Below, piece by piece: positions 26,950 through 36,430 of a stretch of 64,000 nt of DNA (the first letter of the stretch is position 1; the number at the start of each line of letters is the position of its first letter). The DNA lies in contig WBUL01000001.1 in assembly GCA_008933735.1 (NCBI GenBank), forward strand, positions 278,057 to 342,056, in the 5' to 3' direction. This stretch comes from Anaerolineae bacterium. GTDB taxonomy: Bacteria; Chloroflexota; Anaerolineae; Aggregatilineales; J027. Under the pieces are notes generated by a model. It was not told the DNA's origin, ran no database searches, and was given only the letters and a program-made list of their open reading frames with translations. The position numbers and the translations under genes are program-made.

Positions 26950-26992
26950 AGGATCGTTTATCCAATAAGCTTGATTTCCATAGGAGTTTCCC

Positions 26993-28309
26993 ATGAGACG
27001 GGTTGGTTTCTTAGCGATTATCCTGCTTCTACTCATCAATGTCGTTCCCTCCTTTGCCCAGGGCGGTGTCTCCGGGCAGAGCAATGTTGCCGATGATACC
27101 TTCGTCATCACTTGTGACACGGGCGAAGAAATCATTGGGGGTGTGAAATTTACCTTCCTGAATATTAATCCGGGATTCAACTACCGCGTAACGGCTATTG
27201 GCATTGACGATTTTGACCCCTCCCTTGCCGTTGTAACTGCCCCTGGTGAAGGACGCTGTAACGACGATGAGGTCAGGGCAGCCACCAGTGAAGTCGCTGT
27301 GCCTGGTTTTGGCCTGCTGACCGCCACCAACCGCACCGCCCAGGTTACTGTGAACACACCGCGTGCCGGAAACGTTGATGTCATTGTCGGTGGTTACCAG
27401 GGAGCAACGGGCCAGTTTGCAATGGTGATTGAAGGTCTGGCGATTAACCCGCGCACCGAATTGGATGGTTTCCTCATTTCCGTACCGTCGGTCGTTCAGG
27501 ATCAGGAAATTGGGGTGTACATGGTAAGTCGCTACACCAACCTCGACTCATACATGATGTTGTGGACGGGTGAAGGACTTCAACAGGACCCGATTAACTT
27601 CGATACTGTGACCGCTATTCTTGATTGTGATGATGTGGCTGTTGGAAACTGTGCTTCCGTGCCGGCTTTCCCTGGTGGCGGAGTGTCAATTGCAAACGGT
27701 AATACCTATGTCGCTGGAGCAACCGACGCAGGCATCATCATGACCCCGAATTCCAATGAAAAATTCCTGTTTGCCTTTGGCTCATCCAATGAAGGCTCGA
27801 CAGGTGATTATGCAATTATCGTGACCGGAACTGTGCCCGGCAGCCTGACCGAAACGACCACCTCCACGACCACCACCAACACCGGGACAACCGCCAACTG
27901 CAACAATGTCATCAGTTCGGTGGATGCATCTTCACAGTATGACGATACCTATGGGCCGGAAAATCTGTTGGACAACAATCCCAATACAAGCTGGTCGTCA
28001 TCGACGATGGAAGGTGAGCAGTATATCATCGTCCTCTTTGACCAGCCCTACTCGGTTGATCGAATCCTGTTCAACACCCATTCCGCCTCACCTGGGTTTG
28101 AAAAGGACTCGATAAAAGACTTTGAGCTGGTTGTCATCAGCCAGAATAACAAGCTGACCACAATTTTTGTCGGGGAGGCCCAACTCCAACAGGGGTATCA
28201 GGAATTTACCTTCCCGGCAGTAACGACTGACCGCATCGGCATCAATATTCTCAGCAATCATGGCGGTACAACCTACGAAGCCGCAGACTTAATAGTTTGC
28301 GGGCAGTAG
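26993..28309 (+). CDS. Secreted protein with C-terminal F5/8 type C-like domain
   Basis: A 438-residue exported protein. It has a clear signal peptide (MRRVGFLAIILLLLIN, cleavage near SFAQG), then a region of about 250 residues with beta-rich character and several Cys pairs, a Thr-rich linker (about 285-302), and a C-terminal discoidin/F5-8C-like domain beginning at CNNVISSVDASSQYDDTYG with the typical LLDNNPNTSWSS. Such domains bind carbohydrate or cell surfaces. Ribosome site TAGGAG lies five bases before the ATG. The middle region is not recognised. Confidence 0.83.
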   Translation: MRRVGFLAIILLLLINVVPSFAQGGVSGQSNVADDTFVITCDTGEEIIGGVKFTFLNINPGFNYRVTAIGIDDFDPSLAVVTAPGEGRCNDDEVRAATSEVAVPGFGLLTATNRTAQVTVNTPRAGNVDVIVGGYQGATGQFAMVIEGLAINPRTELDGFLISVPSVVQDQEIGVYMVSRYTNLDSYMMLWTGEGLQQDPINFDTVTAILDCDDVAVGNCASVPAFPGGGVSIANGNTYVAGATDAGIIMTPNSNEKFLFAFGSSNEGSTGDYAIIVTGTVPGSLTETTTSTTTTNTGTTANCNNVISSVDASSQYDDTYGPENLLDNNPNTSWSSSTMEGEQYIIVLFDQPYSVDRILFNTHSASPGFEKDSIKDFELVVISQNNKLTTIFVGEAQLQQGYQEFTFPAVTTDRIGINILSNHGGTTYEAADLIVCGQ

Positions 28310-28319
28310 CCTTTTCACC

Positions 28320-28346
28320 GTAGCGGCGGAGCAAATCCGCCGTTAC
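28320..28346 (+). terminator. GC-rich hairpin between secreted-protein and glycosidase genes
   Basis: GTAGCGGCGGA and TCCGCCGTTAC pair over 11 positions with one mismatch and a 5-base loop, with only a short AT-rich stretch after it. It may attenuate transcription or stabilise an mRNA end. Confidence 0.45.
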
Positions 28347-28357
28347 TATTTACCTTC

Positions 28358-29797
28358 ATGAGACTTTTTGGATTTTCCTATAAAACGGTTCTGGCGGCAG
28401 GCACTGCGCTGGCGGTGCTGTTTGCTGCGCTGTGGCTGGATTTAGAAAACGAGGGGATAGCCTGGAATGTGCTGTGGAACGTGACAGGCGAACACGAACC
28501 CGCTGCCCAACTTCTGGGTGCATCTCAATACCTTGCTACGTACACCCGCCCCGCACCCAGGATTGCTTCCAATGCGGATATACAGCATCTCCCTGAAAAC
28601 CCTTTTGGGGTGAATACCTTTTTGCAGACAGAAGCCGAACCTCAAAAACGCGAACAGCAGATGCAGATGGTCGCGGAAGCGGGATTCGGGTGGATTCGGC
28701 AGGAATTCCCCTGGGAAGATATTGAAATTCATGGGCGCGGCGATTTCACCGACTCGCGCAACGATCTGGATGGCGATGGCAAACCCGACACGATCTCGGC
28801 ATGGGACAAATATGACCATATTGTGAACCTGGCGAACCAGTATGAGGTTGAGATCATCGCTCGTCTTTCCGCCCCGCCGACATGGAGCCAGCCGCCTGGC
28901 ACGACCAATCCCTACACCCCCCCCGCAGACTTTCAGGATTTTGCCAATTTCGCGGCAGCCGTCGCAGAACGGTATAAGGGCAGCATTCATTACTATCAGA
29001 TCTGGAATGAGCCTAATATTTACCCGGAGTGGGGCGACCAGCAAATTGACCCGGCTGGCTACACAGATTTGTTGTGCCGCACCTACCAGGTATTAAAAGA
29101 GATCGACCCGGAAATCGTGGTATTATCCGCTGCTATCGGCCCCACTGTTGATTTAAGCGGACGCGATGCTTACGACCTGCTGTATTTGCAGCGGCTGTAC
29201 GATTTCGGCGCGGGCGAATGTTTTGATATTTTGAGCGCCCAGGGATATGGGCTGTTCAGTGGCCCTACGGATCGCCGGATGCGCCCCACTGTAATGAACT
29301 TTGGACGGCATCAATGGCTGCGGGACATCATGGTTGCCAATGGTGATGCAGAAAAACCGATCTGGATCAGTGAGGCGGGCTGGAATCCTGTCCCCCCACT
29401 GCCTGACATGTGGGGTTATGATACCTATGGCACCGTATCGATGGCAGAAGCGGCAGACTACGTACCAATCGCCTATGAACGTGCCCTCAGCGAATGGCCT
29501 TACGTTGGCGTCATCAATTACTGGTTTCTCAAACGCCACGACGATTCCGAGCGTTTGCAAAGCTGGTACTACTTTCGCCTGCTCGAACCGGATTTTACAC
29601 CTACGCCTATCTATGAAAGTTTCAAGGCCACCATCCAGGGCGGCGAGTGGCGCAAGTGGCGCGACCCAAGAACATCCTGGGAATATCAAGCGCGGGAGCG
29701 GGTGCCGCAGGTATTGATTCTGGGGCTGGGCATCTTGTTTGCGGCGTATGTGCTGGCGCGAGCACTGATTGAACGGTTGTTGAGGGCATCCACCTAG
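28358..29797 (+). CDS. Membrane-anchored clan-A glycoside hydrolase-like protein
   Basis: A 479-residue protein with a hydrophobic helix near 8-26, a (beta/alpha)8 hydrolase domain and a second hydrophobic helix near the C-terminus (about 452-472). The acid/base motif YQIWNEPNIYPEWG (about 212-225) and the nucleophile motif PIWISEAGWNP (about 340-350) mark a clan GH-A enzyme of the GH5/GH39 kind. A segment NDLDGDGKPDT (about 129-139) looks like a calcium-binding loop. The catalytic domain would lie outside the cytoplasm between two anchors, next to a GT39 transferase, suggesting work on surface glycans. Substrate unknown. Confidence 0.82.
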   Translation: MRLFGFSYKTVLAAGTALAVLFAALWLDLENEGIAWNVLWNVTGEHEPAAQLLGASQYLATYTRPAPRIASNADIQHLPENPFGVNTFLQTEAEPQKREQQMQMVAEAGFGWIRQEFPWEDIEIHGRGDFTDSRNDLDGDGKPDTISAWDKYDHIVNLANQYEVEIIARLSAPPTWSQPPGTTNPYTPPADFQDFANFAAAVAERYKGSIHYYQIWNEPNIYPEWGDQQIDPAGYTDLLCRTYQVLKEIDPEIVVLSAAIGPTVDLSGRDAYDLLYLQRLYDFGAGECFDILSAQGYGLFSGPTDRRMRPTVMNFGRHQWLRDIMVANGDAEKPIWISEAGWNPVPPLPDMWGYDTYGTVSMAEAADYVPIAYERALSEWPYVGVINYWFLKRHDDSERLQSWYYFRLLEPDFTPTPIYESFKATIQGGEWRKWRDPRTSWEYQARERVPQVLILGLGILFAAYVLARALIERLLRAST

Positions 29798-29799
29798 CT

Positions 29800-31737
29800 G
29801 TGTTTGATCGCTACCGTTTTATTTCCGTGCCGTTTCTGGTGCGGTGGACACCCATCCTGGTGCTGCTTATGGCAGCATTCTGGCGTTTTCAGAACATCGA
29901 GCAGCAGTCCTTGTGGCATGATGAAGGCAATACCCTGCGTCTTGTTCAACGTGACCTAAATGATTTAATTGATGCCGTTCGCCCGGATATTCATCCGCCA
30001 GGTTACTACATACTACTCAAAGGCTGGACGGCGGTCATAGGTGAAAATGAATTCGGTTTGCGGTCACTTTCCGCGTTCTGGGGAATTTTGACCGTATTAT
30101 TTACCTACGCGCTTGGCACAAGACTTTATGAGGCAAAAGCGGCAGGCACATTGGCAGCATTTCTGGTGGCGGTCAATGCGTTTCAGGTCTATTACAGCCA
30201 GGAAGCCCGCATGTATGCCCAACTTGCTGCCCTGACGACAATCAGCTTATGGCTGCTGACCATGCTGGTAATCACCCATCCCCGTACAAAACGTTGTCTG
30301 TGGACAGCCGCCGCATTGACACTGGTCAATACGCTGGGTCTATACACTCAATACACCTACCCTTTCACGATGTTAGTGCAAGGGATTTTTTTCGTGTGGG
30401 GTGTCTTTCCACAACCGCCACACACCAGACGCCGTACACTCATGCTTTTTTTCGCCGCTAACCTGCTCACATTGATCTTTTTTTTGCCCTGGCTGCCCAC
30501 CGCATACGACCAGATCACCACATGGCCGACCTTTGATACTGGGGAGTCTTTTTCCGAAAAACTTCGCACGGTCGCAACATATATCACTTATGGTAATAGT
30601 GCCACGAATTTAGGAGCTCTGGATTTCCTGTGGCCTTTGCTGCTGGTGGCAGCCCTGATTTTGCCGGACTACTACGCCAAAAAACCTTCACACTCCTGGC
30701 GAGTTGGACTGCCGCTGACCTGGATGGGAATCATCTGCGGAGCGCTGTTATTTTCCGGCGCATACCGCGAAGCCAATCTCAAATTTCTACTTCCTGCCCA
30801 GGTCGCGCTGGCGCTGCTCATTGGACGCGGCGCGTATCTCTTGTGGGATGTGGGCACCTTCAGCGCGGCGTTGCCCCGTCAAATCGTACCGCGTGTGGTC
30901 GCTGTGGTTGCGTTTTTTGCAGTGGCCAGCAACAGCTATGCGTGGCTGGATGTCCTGAAAACGGATGCGAAATTCCAACGCGACAATTACCGGGGAATTG
31001 CTGAAACCATTGCCGCAACTGAACGAGGGCAAGATGCGATCATCTTAAACGCGCCAAACCAGTACGAAGTATTCACCTACTACTACAGCGGAAATTTGCC
31101 TCTTTATCCTCTGCCTAGGGGGTACGGTGGAGATGACGCAGCGACGCTCGCGGAAACACAACAAATTCTCAATGACTACCGCCGTATTTTTGTGGTGTTC
31201 TGGGGCGAAGGCGAACGCGATCCGAATGGCATTATCCGCAATACACTGGACAGCCAGGCCTACGAAGTCTATTCGCGCTGGTACGGGAATGTGCGTTTGG
31301 TACTGTATGCCGTGCTGGAGGCGCCGCCGGATGAACCCACACACACGATCAACCAGAAGTTCGGCGGCCCTATTACCTTGAAGGGATATGCCATTAGCGG
31401 AATAACTGCCCCTGGAAACCTGGTTGGGGTGACATTATTCTGGGAAACGGATAGTCCACTCGAAAAACGTTACAAAGTCACTGTCCAGCTTTTGAATCCC
31501 GATGGATCCCTGGCCGCGCAGCATGACAGCGAACCCGCGAATGGGCGCAGCCTCACCACGACCTGGCAGCCTGGCATAACCGTCGTTGACAATCATGGTA
31601 TACTTATTCCCCAATATCTTGCGCCGGGTGAAGGCTATACCCTCATCGTCAGCATGTACGAGCTTGATCACCCGCAAAACCGCCTACCGGTTCAAAACAA
31701 CAATTACCTGACACTGGAAAGGTTAACGGTTCAATGA
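29800..31737 (+). CDS. GT39/ArnT-type membrane glycosyltransferase
   Basis: A 645-residue integral membrane protein of the dolichyl-phosphate-mannose mannosyltransferase/ArnT (PMT_2) type. About ten to twelve hydrophobic segments occupy residues 15-410. The acidic catalytic pair is in LWHDEGNTLRL near residue 40, and the family motif YYSQEARMY is near 128. A soluble C-terminal domain of about 220 residues follows. It starts with GTG two bases after the glycosidase stop, so the two are probably coupled. It would transfer a sugar from a lipid carrier to a protein or glycan outside the cytoplasm. Confidence 0.87.
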   Translation: MFDRYRFISVPFLVRWTPILVLLMAAFWRFQNIEQQSLWHDEGNTLRLVQRDLNDLIDAVRPDIHPPGYYILLKGWTAVIGENEFGLRSLSAFWGILTVLFTYALGTRLYEAKAAGTLAAFLVAVNAFQVYYSQEARMYAQLAALTTISLWLLTMLVITHPRTKRCLWTAAALTLVNTLGLYTQYTYPFTMLVQGIFFVWGVFPQPPHTRRRTLMLFFAANLLTLIFFLPWLPTAYDQITTWPTFDTGESFSEKLRTVATYITYGNSATNLGALDFLWPLLLVAALILPDYYAKKPSHSWRVGLPLTWMGIICGALLFSGAYREANLKFLLPAQVALALLIGRGAYLLWDVGTFSAALPRQIVPRVVAVVAFFAVASNSYAWLDVLKTDAKFQRDNYRGIAETIAATERGQDAIILNAPNQYEVFTYYYSGNLPLYPLPRGYGGDDAATLAETQQILNDYRRIFVVFWGEGERDPNGIIRNTLDSQAYEVYSRWYGNVRLVLYAVLEAPPDEPTHTINQKFGGPITLKGYAISGITAPGNLVGVTLFWETDSPLEKRYKVTVQLLNPDGSLAAQHDSEPANGRSLTTTWQPGITVVDNHGILIPQYLAPGEGYTLIVSMYELDHPQNRLPVQNNNYLTLERLTVQ

Positions 31738-32330
31738 TCAATGGGATCAAAATGATTTGCGTTTACTGCGGGGCAAGCGCAGGCAAAAATCCGCTGTATG
31801 CTGAAATCGCTCATCAGATGGGGCGTGCCATCGCCGAAAACGGTCTGGGATTGGTCTACGGCGGCGGCAGCACAGGATTGATGGGCGCAGTTGCGGATGC
31901 GGCACTGGAAAAAGGTGCTTATACCGTTGGTGTGATTCCGCAGACGCTGGTGGATCGAGAACTTCAGCATAAGGGTCTCCATGAGACACAGGTCGTGAGC
32001 AACATGCACCAGCGGAAATGGGTCATGGCGGAACGCGGGGACGCCTTTGTAGCGCTGCCCGGCGGATTTGGCACCTACGAAGAATTATTTGAAGTTATTA
32101 CATGGGCGCAGCTCGGTTTTCATCGCAAGCCGATTGTGCTTTTCAACGCCGCAGATTATTTTGCACCCTTTATTGCAATGGCGCAGCATGGGGTCCAGGA
32201 AGGTTTCATCCGTGCGATTGATACCACACTCATTTCCGTCGCTACGACAGTTGAGGAGGTTTTTGAAAAACTGAGAACCTATACCCCTCCCCAACACACG
32301 CCGCGCGGCCTGAGCTTAGACCAGATTTAA
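31734..32330 (+). CDS. LOG-family phosphoribohydrolase (TIGR00730)
   Basis: A 198-residue LOG family protein (cytokinin riboside 5'-monophosphate phosphoribohydrolase-like). The nucleotide-binding segment is VYGGGSTGLMGAVADAAL and the family signature PGGFGTYEELFEVITWAQLG holds the catalytic Arg/Glu environment; ICVYCGASAG begins the Rossmann fold. In bacteria these proteins release the base from nucleoside monophosphates. It overlaps the GT39 gene by four bases (ATGA). Confidence 0.92.
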   Translation: MINGIKMICVYCGASAGKNPLYAEIAHQMGRAIAENGLGLVYGGGSTGLMGAVADAALEKGAYTVGVIPQTLVDRELQHKGLHETQVVSNMHQRKWVMAERGDAFVALPGGFGTYEELFEVITWAQLGFHRKPIVLFNAADYFAPFIAMAQHGVQEGFIRAIDTTLISVATTVEEVFEKLRTYTPPQHTPRGLSLDQI

Positions 32331-33280
32331 CGATACCAAGCCGGAGAACGTCCCGAAGCGGTAAGCTGGGTTAAGCCGGTGCCATCGGAATTCATCCGGT
32401 AAATGGTGTCGCCAGAAACAAAGACGATCTGTGTGCCGTTCGGTGACCAGACCGGAGAAAAACCCTCGCTAACACCGATACGCCGCATATCGCTTCCGTC
32501 AGTGCCCATCACATAAATTGCAGGGCCTTCGACGGTTATCCCGGTAAATACAATCTGGTTCTCATACAGATCAGGATGGTAGGCATTAAATCCAAGATCA
32601 ATCTGCTGAAAATCACTTCCATCAGGACTGATGAAGGAAATCGTCCACCAACCCCCATCCACGCTTCTGGAGGAAAATAGGATCTGACGATCCGTCCAGC
32701 GCGGCCATTCCGCATCAACCTCTTCAGGAGTAAGCTGGCGTAAGCCGCTGCCGTCTACCTTAACAGTCCAGAGCGTGCTTTTGCCCTGACTGGATGAACG
32801 AAAAACGATTTGTGTACTATCCGGTGACCACGAAGGAAAGCGGTCTTCACCGGGGGTATCGGCCAGTCGTATCAGCCCGTTCCCATCTGCATTGATCACG
32901 TATATATCGAGCTGACCGCTTAAGGTGGATGCAAAGGCGATCCGGCTGCCATCCGGTGACCAGGTCGGGTCAAACGCATGGGCCGCGCCTGAGGTCACTT
33001 GTATGACATTGGCACCGTCGGGTTTCATGGTAAAAATAGCGCTGGCACCATTCCGATAGGAAGAAAAAGCGATGCTGTTTTCAGATAAATCAACAGGTGT
33101 TGAAGCAACCTCTGATGCAGACGGGGTATTTTCCAGAAGATAGACAACCGCCAATATCAAAATCCCAACCAGAAGTAAAAACAACCCGATGGAAATCAAT
33201 CCACATGGAACCCAGCTAAACCCCTGTCCCCATTTTGGGATAGATTTGGGATATTTTGGGATAAAATGTTTCTTACGCAT
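32327..33280 (-). CDS. Membrane-anchored TolB-like beta-propeller protein
   Basis: A 317-residue protein with an N-terminal basic segment and one transmembrane helix (about 27-50), then a six-bladed WD40-like/TolB propeller with repeats such as GAAHAFDPTWSPDGSRIAF and FPSWSPDSTQIVFRS. The propeller is outside the cytoplasm. The ATG overlaps the stop of the glycosyltransferase gene by one base. Propellers of this type bind other proteins; no specific role is visible. Confidence 0.88.
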   Translation of the reverse strand: MRKKHFIPKYPKSIPKWGQGFSWVPCGLISIGLFLLLVGILILAVVYLLENTPSASEVASTPVDLSENSIAFSSYRNGASAIFTMKPDGANVIQVTSGAAHAFDPTWSPDGSRIAFASTLSGQLDIYVINADGNGLIRLADTPGEDRFPSWSPDSTQIVFRSSSQGKSTLWTVKVDGSGLRQLTPEEVDAEWPRWTDRQILFSSRSVDGGWWTISFISPDGSDFQQIDLGFNAYHPDLYENQIVFTGITVEGPAIYVMGTDGSDMRRIGVSEGFSPVWSPNGTQIVFVSGDTIYRMNSDGTGLTQLTASGRSPAWYR

Positions 33281-34398
33281 CAGGATTTTAGGGTATTAAT
33301 CAGATTATGATAACCGCGTGCATATTGTTCGATCATCGCACTGGCCTCGAATTTTTGAACTGATTGGCGTCCCGCCTCCCCAATATCTCGCCGCAGCGAT
33401 TCGTCTTCCAGGAGAATCAGGATTCGTGCTGCCAATCCATACACATCCCCGGAAAACAAATAGCCGTTCTGACCCGTTACAATGATGTCCGGCATGATCC
33501 CGACAGGTGTAGAAATAACCGGAACTCCGCACGCCATTGCCTCTACCGTGACACGTGGGCCCCCTTCACTGGTAGAAGCACATACCAGCATGAAAGTCTG
33601 GTTATACAGACGTGTCAGGGCTTCGGGGGTATCCGCACGTGGAATAAACGTCACATTCAACTGTAATTTCAGCTCAATGATTTTTTCTTTGACCGCTTCA
33701 AAAAGGGGGCCGTCCCCCCGAATTCCGAGCTGCACATGTCGGTGGGAATCTTTCACTAGGTCAAGGGCTTCCAGAATCGTAAAAATCCCTTTGTTAGAAA
33801 CCAGCCTTCCGACAAACAACACGTCATAGGGTTTAGGTTCCTCCGGAATTGGCCGCAGGACACTCAAATCAAGATACTGAGAGGGGAGCACCAGAATTTT
33901 TTGCGGGGCAACCCCCAGATTCCGCAGTAGGGTTGGCATTTCGGTTTCGTTGACCACGCGAATTGCGGCGGCTCGTCGGGAGACCCATCGAATATAACGT
34001 TTTGCCAGAAAGGTGTATATCTTTTCCCGAAAAGTAACGGCGTGCGGGTAACCTTCGACGTGATGGATCTCGCTCACATAGGGTTTTCGCAAAAGCCACG
34101 CCCCTATACCGTTTAAGAACACACCGTAATCATGGCTGACGACCAGTGCGTAGTCACGTTCTCGCATCAGCTTACGTCCATAACGGGCGATAAAATAGGG
34201 CTGCCAGGATGCATACCGATAGGGTGAGGGGTGAATGTAAACATTCCCGTAAATGCAGCGTGGGTGGGCATCCGGTGCGGGCGGGCAGAGGATGTCAATC
34301 CGGGTCCAGTAATGGGAAAAGCGGCGAAGCAGCTGATCAAATGCCCCCCCCTGACCACGTGCTACCGAGCTATCACCACTCAGCATCAGCAGGTTCAA
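33280..34398 (-). CDS. GT4-family glycosyltransferase
   Basis: A 372-residue GT-B glycosyltransferase. The N-terminal part has GQGGAFDQLLRRFSHYW; the C-terminal donor-binding domain has VLFVGRLVSNKGIFTILEALD, then CASTSEGGPRVTVEAMACGVPVIST is split across the E-x7-E retaining motif (SEGGPRVTVEAMACG). It makes glycosidic bonds of cell-envelope or exopolysaccharide type; donor and acceptor unknown. It overlaps the inositol monophosphatase-like gene by ATGA. Confidence 0.9.
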   Translation of the reverse strand: MNLLMLSGDSSVARGQGGAFDQLLRRFSHYWTRIDILCPPAPDAHPRCIYGNVYIHPSPYRYASWQPYFIARYGRKLMRERDYALVVSHDYGVFLNGIGAWLLRKPYVSEIHHVEGYPHAVTFREKIYTFLAKRYIRWVSRRAAAIRVVNETEMPTLLRNLGVAPQKILVLPSQYLDLSVLRPIPEEPKPYDVLFVGRLVSNKGIFTILEALDLVKDSHRHVQLGIRGDGPLFEAVKEKIIELKLQLNVTFIPRADTPEALTRLYNQTFMLVCASTSEGGPRVTVEAMACGVPVISTPVGIMPDIIVTGQNGYLFSGDVYGLAARILILLEDESLRRDIGEAGRQSVQKFEASAMIEQYARGYHNLINTLKS

Positions 34399-35192
34399 AC
34401 TGGGTGCAGTACCTTCCGCAATTCTTCGTGGATGAGACCGTTTGTGGCTAAAAGCTGGGGGCGTTTCTGATAGACCTGATTGGGCTGATCCTTAAAATCA
34501 GTTACTTTGCCACCGGCTTCCTCAATCAAAACGATTCCAGCAAGGCAGTCCCACAACTGGAGTTTTTTCTCCCAGAAACCATCCAAACGGCCAGACGCTA
34601 CATAAGCCATATCCAGTGCCGCTGAACCCGTTCGCAGCAAATTCTGCACATTCATCAGAACCGCGTCCGCTTCTTTGATATTGTTGTCAGGACTGGTGCG
34701 GCGGTCATAAGGGAATCCCGTTGCAACCAGGGCACTGATCAAAGTTTTTGTTTTAGACACACGGAGTTTTACGCCGTTCAGGAACGCCCCGCCGCCTCGA
34801 TACGATGAAAAGCACTCATCCCGCAGAGGATCATAGATGAGCCCCAGCACGGGTACACGGTCAATGCCCGCCAGCGCAATACTCACGCCAAAATGGGGGA
34901 ACCCATGTGCAAAGTTAATCGTTCCATCCAAGGGGTCAACATACCAGTAATAATCGCTGGCTCCCCTGCCGGGATGATACAACCCTCCTTCTTCCGCTAC
35001 AATCCCATAATCCGGGTAGCTTTGCTGTAAAGCATCCAGAATGACACGCTCAGAAGCGCTGTCGGCCTCTGTAACAATATCGATTTCGCCCTTAAGCGTG
35101 TAGCCTCCCGCTTGTTTGTAGTAATCCTTGAGAATTTCTCCCGCCTGACGGGCAATCGCCTCGACAGTTTTTAAAATTTGCGTGTATTCCAT
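34395..35192 (-). CDS. Inositol monophosphatase family protein
   Basis: A 265-residue protein with the family's metal-binding signatures: EEGG near residue 69, DPLDGTINFAHG near 88 and LWDCLAGIVLIEEAGG near 212. It hydrolyses inositol or a related sugar/nucleotide phosphate with magnesium. Start and stop overlap both neighbouring genes, placing it in an operon with a GT4 transferase and the TrmA/RlmD-like protein. Confidence 0.92.
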   Translation of the reverse strand: MEYTQILKTVEAIARQAGEILKDYYKQAGGYTLKGEIDIVTEADSASERVILDALQQSYPDYGIVAEEGGLYHPGRGASDYYWYVDPLDGTINFAHGFPHFGVSIALAGIDRVPVLGLIYDPLRDECFSSYRGGGAFLNGVKLRVSKTKTLISALVATGFPYDRRTSPDNNIKEADAVLMNVQNLLRTGSAALDMAYVASGRLDGFWEKKLQLWDCLAGIVLIEEAGGKVTDFKDQPNQVYQKRPQLLATNGLIHEELRKVLHPV

Positions 35193-36430
35193 TACTTTTC
35201 CTTAGACAGGTAAGCCACAGAAACCGTCCTGAAGGTTTGTGGCTCAAAGTCTATCGGCTGAACCACCTCCAGAGTATATCCAAATCGTTCCACCAGTCGC
35301 CTTGTATCGCGTGCCAGTATCGCCGGGTCTTGCCCAATATACACGATCTGGTCAGGGTGAACTTCCCCCACTGCGTCGCTATCGACTTTGTCCATCCCCT
35401 GCGGTGGCGGGTCAAGCACCACGATTTGATATGGTTCCTCTAAATCTGGCAGCACATCCGCTATACTGCCTTCGATGACATCCACGTTGTCCAAATCCTG
35501 CAAATTCTCTTCAGCGTCATTGGCGGCGGGGGGATAACTTTCGACACAGGTCACCAGGCTGACCTTCGGCGCAAGAACACTGGCGAAGAGCCCCACCCCG
35601 GCATACAAATCCAGCACACACTCTTTGCCCTGAATCCGCAGCATCTCGATTACAACGTTGACCAAGGTTTCGATTTGCTGAAGGTTACTCCGAAAAAAAC
35701 TCCCCGCCGTCACGCGATATGATCGCCCAAACAACTGATAAATCAGATGGGTCGTGCCAATGAGATTTGCGGGTTCTTTATCTTCAGTCAAAAAATTAAC
35801 TGAAATACCCAGGTCAAGCTCCAATTCCGGCGGTTCGTCATCTGACGTACTGAGTATTAACATCTGGTCGCCCCTGCCATTATCCATGATTTTCACACGA
35901 TTCAGGGTCGGCAGATCTAAATCAAGTTTTGCAACCAGGTCCAGGATTTCCGGCACGACAACCGGGCAGTCTTCGATGGCAATTGTTTTTTCACCATCTG
36001 CTGTTTTGTAACCCAGCTTCCCACCGGAAAGCGGGGAAAACACCGCCTGATGACTGTAAGCCCATTGTGCCGGACTGGGCAAAGCGACTGGCACCGGAAC
36101 ATCATCAAAACCCCCAATGCGGCTCAACTGGTCAGCTACAATATCGGTTTTCAGGGCGAGTTGGGCCTCGTAAGTCATATGCTGCCATTGACACCCCCCA
36201 CAGCGCTTTGGGCCAAAATGATGACACAACGGCGGCACCCGATCCTGGGAAGGCACGAGCACCTGTACCCCTTCCCCAAAAGCATATTTCCCACGATCAT
36301 CAACAATACGAGCAGTGATTTCTTCGCCAGGAATGGTAAAGGGGACAAAGACAGGCCGCCCCTTGTAGCGACCTATACCCTGTCCCCCATTGGCTATATC
36401 GGTGATTTCGAGCGGAAGAGGGTCACTCAT
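35192..36430 (-). CDS. TrmA/RlmD-like RNA m5U methyltransferase homologue lacking catalytic residues
   Basis: A 412-residue protein with the architecture of RlmD/RumA: N-terminal TRAM domain (LEITDIANGGQGIGRYKGRP), a four-Cys iron-sulfur site (CHHFGPKRCGGC plus EDCPVV), and the AdoMet domain (LDLYAGVGLFASVLA, VLDPPPQGMD). Yet at the place of the catalytic cysteine motif Y-V-S-C-N-P-x-T-L-A-R-D it reads YIGQDPAILARD, with Gln near 367. The end motif P-x-T-x-H-x-E reads PQTFRTV, so the catalytic Glu is Val near 403. It should bind AdoMet and RNA but cannot use the known mechanism. The start ATG at 36430 overlaps the ATPase gene by 8 bases. Confidence 0.85.
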   Translation of the reverse strand: MSDPLPLEITDIANGGQGIGRYKGRPVFVPFTIPGEEITARIVDDRGKYAFGEGVQVLVPSQDRVPPLCHHFGPKRCGGCQWQHMTYEAQLALKTDIVADQLSRIGGFDDVPVPVALPSPAQWAYSHQAVFSPLSGGKLGYKTADGEKTIAIEDCPVVVPEILDLVAKLDLDLPTLNRVKIMDNGRGDQMLILSTSDDEPPELELDLGISVNFLTEDKEPANLIGTTHLIYQLFGRSYRVTAGSFFRSNLQQIETLVNVVIEMLRIQGKECVLDLYAGVGLFASVLAPKVSLVTCVESYPPAANDAEENLQDLDNVDVIEGSIADVLPDLEEPYQIVVLDPPPQGMDKVDSDAVGEVHPDQIVYIGQDPAILARDTRRLVERFGYTLEVVQPIDFEPQTFRTVSVAYLSKEK

